Of a DNA stretch of 64,000 nt, positions 35,052 to 44,540 are shown one piece after another (positions within the stretch are counted from its first letter, which is position 1; each line of letters opens with the position of its first letter). Source of the DNA: Rhizobium sp. CFBP 8762 (lineage in GTDB: Bacteria; Pseudomonadota; Alphaproteobacteria; Rhizobiales; Rhizobiaceae); the NCBI RefSeq assembly GCF_014841565.1, contig NZ_JACYUD010000001.1:674753-738752 (forward strand). The letters run 5' to 3'. A model generated the notes under the pieces. It was not told the DNA's origin and made no database searches. It saw only the letters and a program-made list of their open reading frames with translations. Made by a program: the position numbers and the translations under genes.

Positions 35052-36082
35052 TACAGGAATTCCTGAAGCTCAACCGTCTGCCCACGTTCGGCACTGGCAT
35101 AGGCGGCTTCCACCAGGGCGAAGGTTTTGAGATTGTCATGGCCGGACGTATCGGGCGGACGGTTGCTGGAAAGTGCATTGACCCAATGCTGCTGAATAGC
35201 GGCCACGCTTTCCTGAATATTGTGCCAGGGGCGCGAGGCCCATGGCAACAGAGTGGGCGGCACGTCGGATACGGTGGTGCCGGACGGTCCGTGTACCGTC
35301 AGCCGGTAATCCTTGCCCAGCCGCAGCGTGCCGAGCGTACCATCCACTTCCAGCAGCGTTTCTGGAAACGGCTCGACAGGCAGTTTCGTCGCATAACTGC
35401 AATCGACGATGGAGGTCATGCCATCGGCATGGGCGAGCAACATCGTTGCGACATCTTCCCCGGCAATGGCGGGATTGACGCGGGATGTACGGGCCGTAAT
35501 CGCCGTTGCATCCCCGAACAGGAAACGGGCAATATCAAGCGAATGAATACCGAGATCCTCGATGATGAAGCGCTTGCCCTTGGCGAGATAGGGCTGGCCG
35601 GAAAACACATCGAAGCCGGAGCGGAACGACACCCGTCCCCAGAACGGCGTGCCGATATCGCCACGGTCAATCACCGCGCGTGCGGCCTGTATCGGTGTCT
35701 GCCAACGGAAGTTTTCATGGATCATCAAAGGCACGCCAGCCGCGTCGCACGCGGCAACCATGGCCTTTGCGTCGGCCATGGAGGCGGCAAACGGCTTTTG
35801 GCAAATCACTGGAATACGGTTTCTGGCCGCCAATTCCACCAGAGGCCGGTGGCTGGGAACGGTGGTGGCGATATCGACAAAATCAAAGCCGCCATCGGCA
35901 AACAGATCATCGGCGGAGGCGTAGCGCCGCGCAATGCCAAAGGCATCGCCCACGGCTTTCAGCCGCCCGGGGTCCCGGTCACAAATGGCGACAATGTCCG
36001 CCCCTCTGGCATCCTGCCAGCCGTGCATCTGGTTGACGGCGAAGAAGCCGCAGCCGATCAAGGCACCTTTCAAATCACTCAT
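35051..36082 (-). CDS. apsD: D-apiose dehydrogenase (Gfo/Idh/MocA family)
   Basis: The 343-aa oxidoreductase has an N-terminal Rossmann motif Gly-Cys-Gly-Phe-Phe-Ala, the family Lys in Cys-Gln-Lys-Pro-Phe-Ala, and a His near 180 (Gly-Ile-His-Ser-Leu-Asp-Ile-Ala). In this locus it would oxidise D-apiose to the lactone with NAD. The family is broad, so substrate choice is inferred from apnL, apnO, oiaK and oiaX alongside. Confidence 0.85.
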   Translation of the reverse strand: MSDLKGALIGCGFFAVNQMHGWQDARGADIVAICDRDPGRLKAVGDAFGIARRYASADDLFADGGFDFVDIATTVPSHRPLVELAARNRIPVICQKPFAASMADAKAMVAACDAAGVPLMIHENFRWQTPIQAARAVIDRGDIGTPFWGRVSFRSGFDVFSGQPYLAKGKRFIIEDLGIHSLDIARFLFGDATAITARTSRVNPAIAGEDVATMLLAHADGMTSIVDCSYATKLPVEPFPETLLEVDGTLGTLRLGKDYRLTVHGPSGTTVSDVPPTLLPWASRPWHNIQESVAAIQQHWVNALSSNRPPDTSGHDNLKTFALVEAAYASAERGQTVELQEFL

Positions 36083-36086
36083 GATC

Positions 36087-37151
36087 TCACCCGTTTTTCG
36101 CCAGTTGCATCAGGGTCACGCGCTGCTGCAAGCGGCGCTGTGCCTGATCCACCACCACGGCCACCACGATCACGAGGCCCTTGATGACCATTTGCCAGAA
36201 GGAACTGACACCCATCATCACCAGCCCATCCGACAGAATACCGATGACGAACGCGCCGACAATGGTGCCGCCGATGGTGCCGCGCCCGCCCGACATAGAC
36301 GTACCCCCCAGAACCGCCGCCGCAATGGCGTTCAGTTCGTAGGAATTGCCGGTCGCTGGGTGCGAAGCCATCAGTTCGGACGAGGTGACGAGGCCGACGA
36401 TTGCCGCGCAGAAGCCTGAAAACATATAGACCGCAATCTTCACCCGGTCCACGCGGATACCGGACATACGGGCTGCCCGCTCATTGCCGCCAACTGCGAA
36501 GATATGCCGCCCAATCGGCGTATAGCGCGCCACATAGGCAGCGGCGAGCGCCACCACGATCAGCATCCAGATGGATACCGGCAAGCCGATTAGACGCCCG
36601 GAGCCCAGAAACGCAAAGCCGGTATTGCCCAGTTCAGGCTTGCCGACGAGGTTTGGAAAGGTCTGCCCGTCCGATGACAGAAGCGCAAAACCACGGGCCA
36701 TATAGAGGGTGCCGAGGGTGGCGATGAACGGCGCGACATTCAGCTTGGTAATCAACAGGCCGTTGATGAGCCCGATAATAATGCCCACGACCAGCGTGAT
36801 CAGCGCGACTTCGACGATGTTGAAGTAAATTGTATAACCAAACTGTAGATCGACCCCGTAAAGGATCAACCCGCCCGCCACCATGCCGCACAACCCGACG
36901 ATGGAGCCGACCGACAGATCGATACCGCCGGTGACAATTACGAAGGTCATGCCCATGGCAAGGAACGCGTTCAACGCCACATGCTTCGACATGAGAATGA
37001 GATTGGCGGTGGAGAGAAAGTTGGGCGCGAAAATTGCGAAGAAGGCAAACACTGCAAACAGCGCAATGAAAGTGCGCAGCTTCATCAATGTCAGCAGAAT
37101 GGAGCCACTGGTGGGCTTGGCCGGAACGGCTACGGTGGTTGCGCTGGTCAT
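36087..37151 (-). CDS. Sugar ABC transporter permease (RbsC-type), probable apiose
   Basis: This 354-aa protein has about ten membrane helices and the carbohydrate-uptake-2 permease motif Gly-Gly-Thr-Ser-Met-Ser-Gly-Gly-Arg-Gly-Thr-Ile-Gly-Gly-Thr. An earlier Gly-Gly-Ile-Asp-Leu-Ser-Val-Gly-Ser is typical of RbsC. It pairs with the double ATPase and binding protein of the same locus and lies four bases before apsD. Confidence 0.93.
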   Translation of the reverse strand: MTSATTVAVPAKPTSGSILLTLMKLRTFIALFAVFAFFAIFAPNFLSTANLILMSKHVALNAFLAMGMTFVIVTGGIDLSVGSIVGLCGMVAGGLILYGVDLQFGYTIYFNIVEVALITLVVGIIIGLINGLLITKLNVAPFIATLGTLYMARGFALLSSDGQTFPNLVGKPELGNTGFAFLGSGRLIGLPVSIWMLIVVALAAAYVARYTPIGRHIFAVGGNERAARMSGIRVDRVKIAVYMFSGFCAAIVGLVTSSELMASHPATGNSYELNAIAAAVLGGTSMSGGRGTIGGTIVGAFVIGILSDGLVMMGVSSFWQMVIKGLVIVVAVVVDQAQRRLQQRVTLMQLAKNG

Positions 37152-37178
37152 GACGCATTCGTCCTTATTGTTTCTGTC

Positions 37179-38762
37179 CTACGCATTTTCTTGACGCGAA
37201 CCGGTGCCCACTTCGCGGGAAAATGCTTTGTGCCCCTCGGCAGAAGCGGCGATCACGGCGGCTTCGGTCGCGTGTTCGCGATCCAGCACGGTGATCAGCC
37301 GCCCGTTGCTCATCACCGCCACGCGGTCTGACAGGGCCATGACCTCTTCGAGGTCTGACGTGGAAAACAGGATGGCAAGCCCCTCGCCCGCCAGCCTGCG
37401 CATGGTGCGAAACACATCGGCCTTCGCGCCGACGTCAATGCCCCGGCTCGGCTCATCCATCAGCAAGACCTTTGGGCCCGTCATCAACGCCTTGCCAATG
37501 ACGACCTTCTGCTGGTTGCCGCCGGACATGGAGGTAACCTCAAAATCCGGATTGGGGGCCTTGATGGCGAGATCGGCAATCGCTTCACGAATGGCCGATT
37601 TCTCCTTGACGCCACCGATATGGAAACCCCAGCGCACCAGCCGGTTCAGACTTGCCAGCGTCAGATTGTTGGCAATGGACAGGATTTGCACCAGCCCTTC
37701 ACGCTGCCGGTCTTCCGGGATCAAAGCAAGGCCCTGACGAATGCGGCGGGTGGTATCCCCCGCACTGATATCCTTGCCCTCGATGAACACCTTGCCGGTG
37801 GAATGGGTATGGCGGCCCATGATGCACTCGAACAGTTCGCTGCGTCCGGCACCCATCAATCCGTAAATGCCGAGAATTTCACCGGCGCGTACCGACAGGC
37901 TGACGTGATCGACAGCAAAGCCGCCCTGGACGCGCGGCAGACAGACATCTTCGACCCGAATGGCTTCGCTGCCAATCGTGTGCGATACGGACTTGGCAAA
38001 ATCCTTGGCATCAGAGCCGATCATGGACCGGACGATCCATTGGGTATCGATGTCTTTCACCTGTGCCTGACCGGTGATCTGGCCATCACGCAGAACGGTA
38101 ATGTAATCGCCGATGCGCATGAGTTCTTCCAGCCGATGTGAAATGTAGACGATGGCGACGCCTTGCGCCTTTAACTCCGCGATGACCTTGAACAGGATAT
38201 CCACTTCGGCCGCACTCAGCGCCGAAGTCGGTTCATCCATGATCAGGATACGGGCCTTGAGAGATACGGCCTTGGCGATTTCCACCATCTGCTGTTGGCC
38301 GATGGGCAAATCTTCCACCAGCGTATCCGCATTGATGCCCGCTTCCAGCCGGTTCAAAAATTCGTTCGCTTTATCCACCTGCGCCTGATGGTCGATACCG
38401 CGCAAGCCCCGCGTCAGTTCGCGTGTGGCAAAGATGTTTTCGGCCACCGACATGTTGGAAAACAGGTTCAGCTCCTGAAACACCATGCCGATGCCGTTGG
38501 CGACCGCATCAGCGGGTGAATCGAACTGCACCGGTTTTCCATCCAGAATGATGCGCCCGAGTGTTGGCCGTTCCACGCCTGCGATAATGCGCATCAGCGT
38601 GGATTTGCCCGCGCCGTTTTCGCCCACCAGCACATTGACGGCGCCACGGCGCAGCCGGAGATTGGCCTTTTTCACCGCAACAATGCCGGAATAGACCTTG
38701 GTCACATCTTCCAGTTCGAGGACGCAATCGTCCGGCGGTGTAACCCTGTCGACGGTGTTCAT
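37179..38762 (-). CDS. Sugar ABC transporter ATPase (RbsA/MglA-type, two domains)
   Basis: The 527-aa product has two ATPase domains. The first has Walker A Gly-Glu-Asn-Gly-Ala-Gly-Lys-Ser-Thr and Walker B Ile-Leu-Ile-Met-Asp-Glu. The second has a degenerate Walker A and the signature Met-Ser-Gly-Gly-Asn-Gln-Gln-Lys. ATG 38762 overlaps the DUF2291 stop (ATGA); the longer upstream frame lies in that gene. The last ~15 residues are encoded by an intergenic palindromic repeat. Confidence 0.93.
   Translation of the reverse strand: MNTVDRVTPPDDCVLELEDVTKVYSGIVAVKKANLRLRRGAVNVLVGENGAGKSTLMRIIAGVERPTLGRIILDGKPVQFDSPADAVANGIGMVFQELNLFSNMSVAENIFATRELTRGLRGIDHQAQVDKANEFLNRLEAGINADTLVEDLPIGQQQMVEIAKAVSLKARILIMDEPTSALSAAEVDILFKVIAELKAQGVAIVYISHRLEELMRIGDYITVLRDGQITGQAQVKDIDTQWIVRSMIGSDAKDFAKSVSHTIGSEAIRVEDVCLPRVQGGFAVDHVSLSVRAGEILGIYGLMGAGRSELFECIMGRHTHSTGKVFIEGKDISAGDTTRRIRQGLALIPEDRQREGLVQILSIANNLTLASLNRLVRWGFHIGGVKEKSAIREAIADLAIKAPNPDFEVTSMSGGNQQKVVIGKALMTGPKVLLMDEPSRGIDVGAKADVFRTMRRLAGEGLAILFSTSDLEEVMALSDRVAVMSNGRLITVLDREHATEAAVIAASAEGHKAFSREVGTGSRQENA
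37183..37226. repeat. Palindromic repeat forming the 3' end of the ATPase gene
   Basis: GCATTTTC and CGCGAA (37183-37200) are mirrored by TTCGCG and GAAAATGC (37212-37226). Sequence of this form, an ACCGGT core within CGCGAA arms and GCATTTTC ends, is a widespread repeat in rhizobial genomes as I recall. Here it extends into the coding frame up to the TAG stop. Confidence 0.75.
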
Positions 38763-39412
38763 GTGCCGGGCTCCACGATAATGCGCACCGGCGTCAACAG
38801 CGGAAGCTGTTGAGCCGCACCGACTGGAAACACACCCAGCGCCTGAATGCGGCTGCCGACAAGCTTGTCGCGCGGCAGCTTGGCAAGAACCACGCTGTTG
38901 AGATGGGCATTGAAGGACTTGCCGAATTGCGCCCACTCAATCTGGTTTTTGAACTGGTTGAAGCCGACAAAATCCAGACTGTCGCGAATGGCATTGCCCT
39001 TGACGGCCGCACCGATCTGCACACGCACGTCCGCCTTGCCATCGCCGTTGGTATCGATATCCACGCTGCCTGCGCGCGATGCGGTTTCTGCCGCCAGCAC
39101 CTTGCCGTCCACCTTGGCCGCCAGCGTCCATGGCGGGTTGCCCTGTTTTTCGCGGTGGCCGTATTTCGCCCCTGCGGCTTCCACGTCACTGACACTTAAC
39201 GCCAGCACATCGTTGAACGCACCGGCGCGGGCGTCGAGATAGGGAATAACCTTCGTGTCCCACAGGTCTGCAACCATGCGATCGGGATTGTTGGTCGCGG
39301 TGGCCGCAGCGGCGCTGGCCTCTTCCGCCGTTGGTGTCTTGATGATCTTGCAACCGGCAAGGCTCAGCGTAGACAGGAGAAACATCGTCGCGACAGCACG
39401 AAAAATCGGCAT
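38759..39412 (-). CDS. DUF2291 family lipoprotein
   Basis: A 217-aa protein with a lipoprotein signal (Leu-Ser-Leu-Ala-Gly-Cys) and the DUF2291 body. Members are found in sugar ABC operons of alphaproteobacteria; the role is not established. The stop overlaps the ATPase start by four bases, so it is translated with the importer and may sit at the inner membrane near the permease. Confidence 0.88.
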   Translation of the reverse strand: MPIFRAVATMFLLSTLSLAGCKIIKTPTAEEASAAAATATNNPDRMVADLWDTKVIPYLDARAGAFNDVLALSVSDVEAAGAKYGHREKQGNPPWTLAAKVDGKVLAAETASRAGSVDIDTNGDGKADVRVQIGAAVKGNAIRDSLDFVGFNQFKNQIEWAQFGKSFNAHLNSVVLAKLPRDKLVGSRIQALGVFPVGAAQQLPLLTPVRIIVEPGT

Positions 39413-39430
39413 GGTAGACCCCGTCACATC

Positions 39431-39536
39431 TGGAACATGTCCGGCAAACCTATGTTCGCCGGACATGTTCCAACCTCTTGTTTTGTCGCATTGTCCGGGC
39501 GTGAAAGCGATTCCGCTTTCACTGGAAATGCTCTGG
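39431..39536. repeat. Compound RIME-like repeat (two palindromic units)
   Basis: The left unit is a 15-bp perfect inverted pair, TGGAACATGTCCGGC at 39431 with its complement at 39458-39472. The right unit (39476-39536) is the TTTTGTCGCATTGTCC...GGAAATGCTCT module. Together they fill the space between the binding-protein terminator and DUF2291. Confidence 0.8.
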
Positions 39537-39581
39537 AACGGGGCATTCGTTCAGCTCCCATGTCCATTTATGTCTGCAAAA

Positions 39582-39617
39582 AGGAGGGTGCGGGGCGGTT
39601 TACGCGCGCCCAGCACC
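39582..39617 (-). terminator. Rho-independent terminator after the binding-protein gene
   Basis: On the minus strand GAGGGTGCTGGGC pairs with GCCCCGCACCCTC across a short loop, followed by TTTTTG, about 10 bases after the binding-protein stop. Confidence 0.85.
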
Positions 39618-39626
39618 CTCAACGCA

Positions 39627-40658
<1,032 letters not shown>

Positions 40659-40661
40659 CTA

Positions 40662-41489
40662 TCAGGTAATGCGACGAATGCTGTCGGCAATTTCCTGTGG
40701 CTCGAACACCTTTTTCCAGTCATCGCGCATCAGCATAGGCTTGCCGAATTCGATGGCTTTGTTGCAGGCATCCGAAAATACGCCGGGAGTTTCTTCAAAG
40801 ATAACCGCGCCCAGAACATTCATATGGCCAAGCAGGAAGTCACGGGCAGCTTCCTTGGGAACGCCGCGGGCAACGCACTCGTCCATGGCTTCGCGCATAA
40901 CGACCAGCAGAGAAGCGCACACGGTTTCCGAAAGCCCGGGCTCCAGCAGTGCCATCTGATCGACAGTCACCCGGTGCGAGCGCATAACGGGCGCCCAGAT
41001 CACCTTGGCGATTTCCTCACCAATGGCATAGGCCTCTTCCGGGCCCTGCATCAATGCCGAAACGATATGCTGCTTGGCGGCAACGCCACCAAAATAGTCG
41101 CGCTTGGCAGCCAGTTCCGTCTCATCATTGAAGATAGGCGGGTGGCAGGGATGCGTGACGAAATAGGTGAGGTCCGCACGCTCTGGCAGGTGACCGGCAA
41201 AGGGAGCAGCCGCATCCAGAACGATGACCATCGTGCCGGGCTTCAACTTCGATTCAATGCCTGCGGCAACCTTACCAATAGCCGTATCCGGCACCGCCAG
41301 AATAACAACCTCTGCAGTTGCCAATGCGTCATCGGCAGACACTGTCTCAATGCCCAGCTCGCTGGAAAGACGCGCTTTGCCGGCATCGCTCACTTCAACG
41401 TGCGACACCTGAAAGCGCGAACCTTTGAGGTTCTTTGCCAGCCGGCAACCCATCTTACCACCAGCACCAAAAAGCGCGATCGTCGTCAT
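40662..41489 (-). CDS. apnO: D-apionate oxidoisomerase
   Basis: The 275-aa protein has an N-terminal Rossmann fold (Phe-Gly-Ala-Gly-Gly-Lys-Met-Gly) and a helical C-terminal domain with Val-Thr-His-Pro-Cys-His-Pro-Pro and Gly-Leu-Ser-Glu-Thr-Val, like the phosphogluconate-dehydrogenase-type ApnO. It converts D-apionate to 3-oxo-isoapionate. GAGGAG before ATG 41489 sets the start; an ATG six bases earlier is too close to it. First gene of the importer side of the locus. Confidence 0.86.
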   Translation of the reverse strand: MTTIALFGAGGKMGCRLAKNLKGSRFQVSHVEVSDAGKARLSSELGIETVSADDALATAEVVILAVPDTAIGKVAAGIESKLKPGTMVIVLDAAAPFAGHLPERADLTYFVTHPCHPPIFNDETELAAKRDYFGGVAAKQHIVSALMQGPEEAYAIGEEIAKVIWAPVMRSHRVTVDQMALLEPGLSETVCASLLVVMREAMDECVARGVPKEAARDFLLGHMNVLGAVIFEETPGVFSDACNKAIEFGKPMLMRDDWKKVFEPQEIADSIRRIT

Positions 41490-41510
41490 ATGCATCTCCT
41501 CAAGCAATTT

Positions 41511-41600
41511 GCTGGAGCCTTTTCCCAAAATGCTCCAGCGTTTTGTTTTGCCGCATTGTCCAACGCCGACGCGATACCGCTTCGGCAGGACATGCTCTGA
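41511..41600. repeat. RIME-like mosaic repeat in the apnO leader
   Basis: Contains GCTGGAGC/GCTCCAGC, GTTTTGTTTTGCCGCATTGTCC and a GGACATGCTCTGA end. It lies between the putative regulator site (41607-41643) and apnO, so the apnO message probably begins with it. Confidence 0.75.
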
Positions 41601-41606
41601 GCGGCA

Positions 41607-41643
41607 GGTAAACCTAACTGGTATGATGAGTCAATGAGTATGT
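41607..41643. promoter_or_regulatory. Candidate NanR-like operator upstream of apnO
   Basis: GGTAAAC, GGTATG, ATGAGT and ATGAGTATG follow in the same order as in the oiaX/gntR region (32320-32344). The shared core is AACTGGTAT(A/G)ATGAGT, unlikely by chance at exactly the two control regions of one pathway. Confidence 0.6.
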
Positions 41644-41650
41644 CACGATC

Positions 41651-42832
41651 TCAATGATTTGGCGTGCATAGTCGCTGGGCAAGTGCCCGCATATGTCTGC
41701 AAGCCTGCGCGATAGCATCATCCGGCACCGTCAGGCTGATGCGCACAAAGTTGCGGGCATACTCGCCGAACGACGCGCCGGGCATGACGGCGACACGCTC
41801 TTCTTCCAGCAGCTTCCAGGCAAATTCCTCGCCGGTGAGACCCGTGCCGGACACGTCCACGAGCGTGAACATGCCCGCCTGTGGCGGCAAAGGCTTCAAA
41901 CCTTCCGCTCCTTCCAGCGCTGCAATCAATGCACTGGCGCGTGCCTTATACGTACGGGTCATGACGGTGGCTGTGTCCAGCGGATGCGTCAACGCATAGG
42001 CCGTCATATCGGCAATGAATGGCTGGACGCCAAACAGCATGGTTTCCGATACCGGCAGCAGCTGATTGGTGAACTCCGCCGGGCCGACGGCCCAACCGCT
42101 GCGAAACCCCGGTGCCGCGTGGGATTTGGATATGGACGAGACGACAATCGTGCGGTCTGCCAGATCCGGGTTATCGAAGGGAGAGGCAAAGACAGCATCG
42201 AACACCAACTGCTCGTACACCTCATCACAGACGATCCAAAGATCATGCTTGCGGGCCACGGCCCCGATCTCTGCAATCTCCTGCGCCGTCAAGACCGCGC
42301 CTGTCGGGTTATGCGGCGTGTTGAGCAGCAGCACCCGGCATTCCGGCGTAATGGCGGCTTCAAGGTCTTGAGCGCGCATATGAAAACCATTGGCAGCATC
42401 CAGCGGCACGGTCACGCGGTGCGCCCCAGTCGACTGGATAACGCCGTCATAAGTCGCATACAACGGATCACCCACCAGCACACCGTCGCCGGGTTCTGTC
42501 AGTCCCAGCATGACAGCAAACAGGGCCGTCTGCGTACCGGGAAAGCACATGACATTGGCCGTCGTCACATCCGGGCGACGCTTGGCGTAGCGGTCGGCAA
42601 TGGCGTTCAACACGGCAGGCTCACCGCGTCCGTTGGAATATCGGTGACGCCCTGATGTCATGGACCGCATGCACTCTTCCAGCAAAGCAGGATCAGGCGG
42701 AAAATCCGGCTCGCCGATTGTCAGCTCGATAATGTCCACGCCTTCGCTTTTCAGCTTGCGCGCGCGGTGGTGCAGCGCCCATTTTCCCGAGCCGAGATTG
42801 GCAAGGCGGTTGGTAATCGAAGCGTAACGCAT
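41651..42832 (-). CDS. PLP-dependent aminotransferase, class I/II (AruH-like)
   Basis: The 393-aa protein is a fold-type I aminotransferase: Asn-Thr-Pro-His-Asn-Pro-Thr-Gly, Asp-Glu-Val-Tyr-Glu and the PLP Lys in Ser-Ser-Ile-Ser-Lys-Ser-His. Its closest described relatives, as I judge, are aspartate/arginine:pyruvate transaminases. The substrate cannot be told. ATG 42832 begins the conserved N-terminus. It ends just before the apnO control region and is probably a separate unit. Confidence 0.85.
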   Translation of the reverse strand: MRYASITNRLANLGSGKWALHHRARKLKSEGVDIIELTIGEPDFPPDPALLEECMRSMTSGRHRYSNGRGEPAVLNAIADRYAKRRPDVTTANVMCFPGTQTALFAVMLGLTEPGDGVLVGDPLYATYDGVIQSTGAHRVTVPLDAANGFHMRAQDLEAAITPECRVLLLNTPHNPTGAVLTAQEIAEIGAVARKHDLWIVCDEVYEQLVFDAVFASPFDNPDLADRTIVVSSISKSHAAPGFRSGWAVGPAEFTNQLLPVSETMLFGVQPFIADMTAYALTHPLDTATVMTRTYKARASALIAALEGAEGLKPLPPQAGMFTLVDVSGTGLTGEEFAWKLLEEERVAVMPGASFGEYARNFVRISLTVPDDAIAQACRHMRALAQRLCTPNH

Positions 42833-43410
42833 GGAGCCATTCCTATAGAGAGAAGGCGCCACTGGTAGCGATGGGTGTCATTGGCTGCAACCTATTTGTA
42901 AGACACGCGTCGGAGCGATTGATGCCGGCGTCAACTTTGAGTCATTCTAACAAACGTCTTCTCAAAGCGATTCCCAGCGTAATTTTGAGGCAGAAGCTGC
43001 AAAAAAATTCCGCTAAATGCCTTTTCCACAGCCGTTCACACCTTCGTGAACCTCTTGAATTGTGCACAATCGAGTTTACGCCTTAATTCTTAACGGCGCT
43101 CGCGAACATATGCAACCTTAGCGGAATCACGCCTATTGGGTTGAGCACAACTGCTCACGAATTCCCCCTGTTTTCAACGGTTTATGACAGTTCTGTGTCA
43201 ATCTCTTCCTGGGCAAATCTGCCTTCACAGTTGCTGTCTTCAGCCAAAGCTGACGCCGACGGTTGCATCAAAAAAGCGGCCCCTTCATTGTCAACGTGAC
43301 GTTGACAACACTTTCACATTTAGAGTCCTTCCATCCCGCATATTGAGGGCGCATATCATCACCACACGAACGAAAGAGTTTGTGACAAGATACACAGAAA
43401 GACGAAGACA
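42833..43410. other. Intergenic 578 bp with control region of DUF680 cluster
   Basis: No gene is supported; frames here are short and unconserved. The right half is the promoter region of the first DUF680 gene and contains the 19-bp palindrome at 43289-43307. Confidence 0.55.
43289..43307. promoter_or_regulatory. 19-bp perfect palindrome upstream of the DUF680 triplet
   Basis: TGTCAACGTGACGTTGACA is perfectly symmetric around its central G, about 100 bp before the first DUF680 start. This size and symmetry are typical of dimeric regulator sites. Confidence 0.7.
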
Positions 43411-43641
43411 ATGACTAAGATGACATTGATTGCAGCCGCCATCGCTCTGACAGCAGGCAGCGCATTTGCTGAAAACCCAAACTACGGCATTCCCGCCGAA
43501 CTCCAGCAGAATTCTTCGGCAGCACAGCCGATTGACCGTTCGACCACAGCTTCGGTCAACAATGGTCAGGCGCACAACGGTGCCGCTTACCACGTCAACC
43601 CTGCTGCCAACCGTTATGGCGATGCCCAGCCGCGCAACTAA
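43411..43641 (+). CDS. DUF680 family exported small protein, paralogue 1
   Basis: A 76-aa protein with a signal peptide (Ala-Gly-Ser-Ala-Phe-Ala) and a mature part with Asn-Tyr-Gly-Ile-Pro-Ala-Glu-Leu-Gln and a C-terminal Asn-Arg-Tyr-Gly-Asp-Ala-Gln. DUF680 is found mainly in rhizobia; its function is unknown. First of three tandem copies; copies 1 and 2 are nearly the same in the mature region. Confidence 0.88.
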   Translation: MTKMTLIAAAIALTAGSAFAENPNYGIPAELQQNSSAAQPIDRSTTASVNNGQAHNGAAYHVNPAANRYGDAQPRN

Positions 43642-43684
43642 TTGCGCTACCGGTATCACCCTATTTATTCAAAGGAAAACGACC

Positions 43685-43915
43685 ATGAAGAAGATCGCAC
43701 TCGCATTCGCCGCCCTCGCCATTACAGCTGGTTCGGCATTCGCTGAAAACCCAAATTTTGGCATTCCTGCCGAACTGCAGCAGAACTCGTCGGCAGCACA
43801 GCCAATTGACCGTTCGACAACAGCTTCGGTCAACAATGGTCAGGCGCACAACGGTGCCGCTCACCACGTCAACCCTGCTGCCAACCGTTATGGCGATGCG
43901 CAACCCCGCAATTAA
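43685..43915 (+). CDS. DUF680 family exported small protein, paralogue 2
   Basis: This 76-aa protein differs from paralogue 1 mainly in the signal peptide and a few residues (Asn-Phe-Gly for Asn-Tyr-Gly, His-His-Val for Tyr-His-Val). AAAGGAAAACGACC precedes the start, a leader shared with paralogue 3. A recent tandem duplication is likely. Confidence 0.88.
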   Translation: MKKIALAFAALAITAGSAFAENPNFGIPAELQQNSSAAQPIDRSTTASVNNGQAHNGAAHHVNPAANRYGDAQPRN

Positions 43916-43991
43916 GCTGGCCCGCAACTAAACCGGCGCGCAACTGTTTGCGCAGCCTGTTTCGACTACATTCATTCAAAGGAAAACTATT

Positions 43992-44228
43992 ATGAAAAAG
44001 TTCGCATTCGCAGTCGCCGCCCTTGCTCTGACAGCCGGTAGCGCATTCGCTGAAAACCCAAACAACAGCATTCCTGCTGAACTTCAGCAGAACCGCTCTG
44101 CCTCGCAGATCGACCGTTCCACCACGCAGTCCATCACGCGTGACCGTTCTACAGACACTGTCCGTGGCACACAGCGTTACGTTGATCCTTCTGCAAACCG
44201 CTACGGCGATGCTCAACCCGGCAACTAA
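43992..44228 (+). CDS. DUF680 family exported small protein, paralogue 3 (diverged)
   Basis: A 78-aa protein with the same signal-peptide type and the same start and end (Asn-Ser-Ile-Pro-Ala-Glu-Leu-Gln; Asn-Arg-Tyr-Gly-Asp-Ala-Gln). The middle is replaced by Asp-Arg-Ser-Thr-Thr-Gln-Ser-Ile-Thr-Arg. After the stop the end of the gene is echoed twice (AAGCTGGCACGCAA units), a trace of slippage. Confidence 0.87.
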   Translation: MKKFAFAVAALALTAGSAFAENPNNSIPAELQQNRSASQIDRSTTQSITRDRSTDTVRGTQRYVDPSANRYGDAQPGN

Positions 44229-44540
44229 GCTGGCACGCAACTTAAGCTGGCACGCAATTAAACTTTACTGACCACCGCTGACCCGATCAGCCCTGACGGC
44301 CCCTTGATTGTCATCATTGGGGCCGTCCGAACGCCCAGACCTGCCATACGCACATACACAATGTCGCAGTGTGACACTATGCCAGCCAGACCTTTGTTGA
44401 CCTTTGCCTGTTGGTGCACAATGTTTAGAACAGTTCCAGGAGATCGCATCGGCGGTTATCCGCGCGGAACGGGATGAACAAGACCGCCAGTTGCCATGAT
44501 CGCCGTTTGCGGCAGACATGAACTGGCAATAGGTGCCATC
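44229..44540. other. Intergenic 312 bp before cioA, with hairpin
   Basis: A nine-bp perfect stem, GACGGCCCC at 44295 with GGGGCCGTC at 44319-44327, may end the DUF680 transcript, although no T run follows. The remainder should contain the cioA promoter; I see no clear ANR/FNR box. Confidence 0.5.

Noticed and set aside
43411-44228. Tandem similarity first read as a repeat array
   Set aside because: The units are coding paralogues with signal peptides, not a CRISPR; no CRISPR array or cas gene is present in the window.
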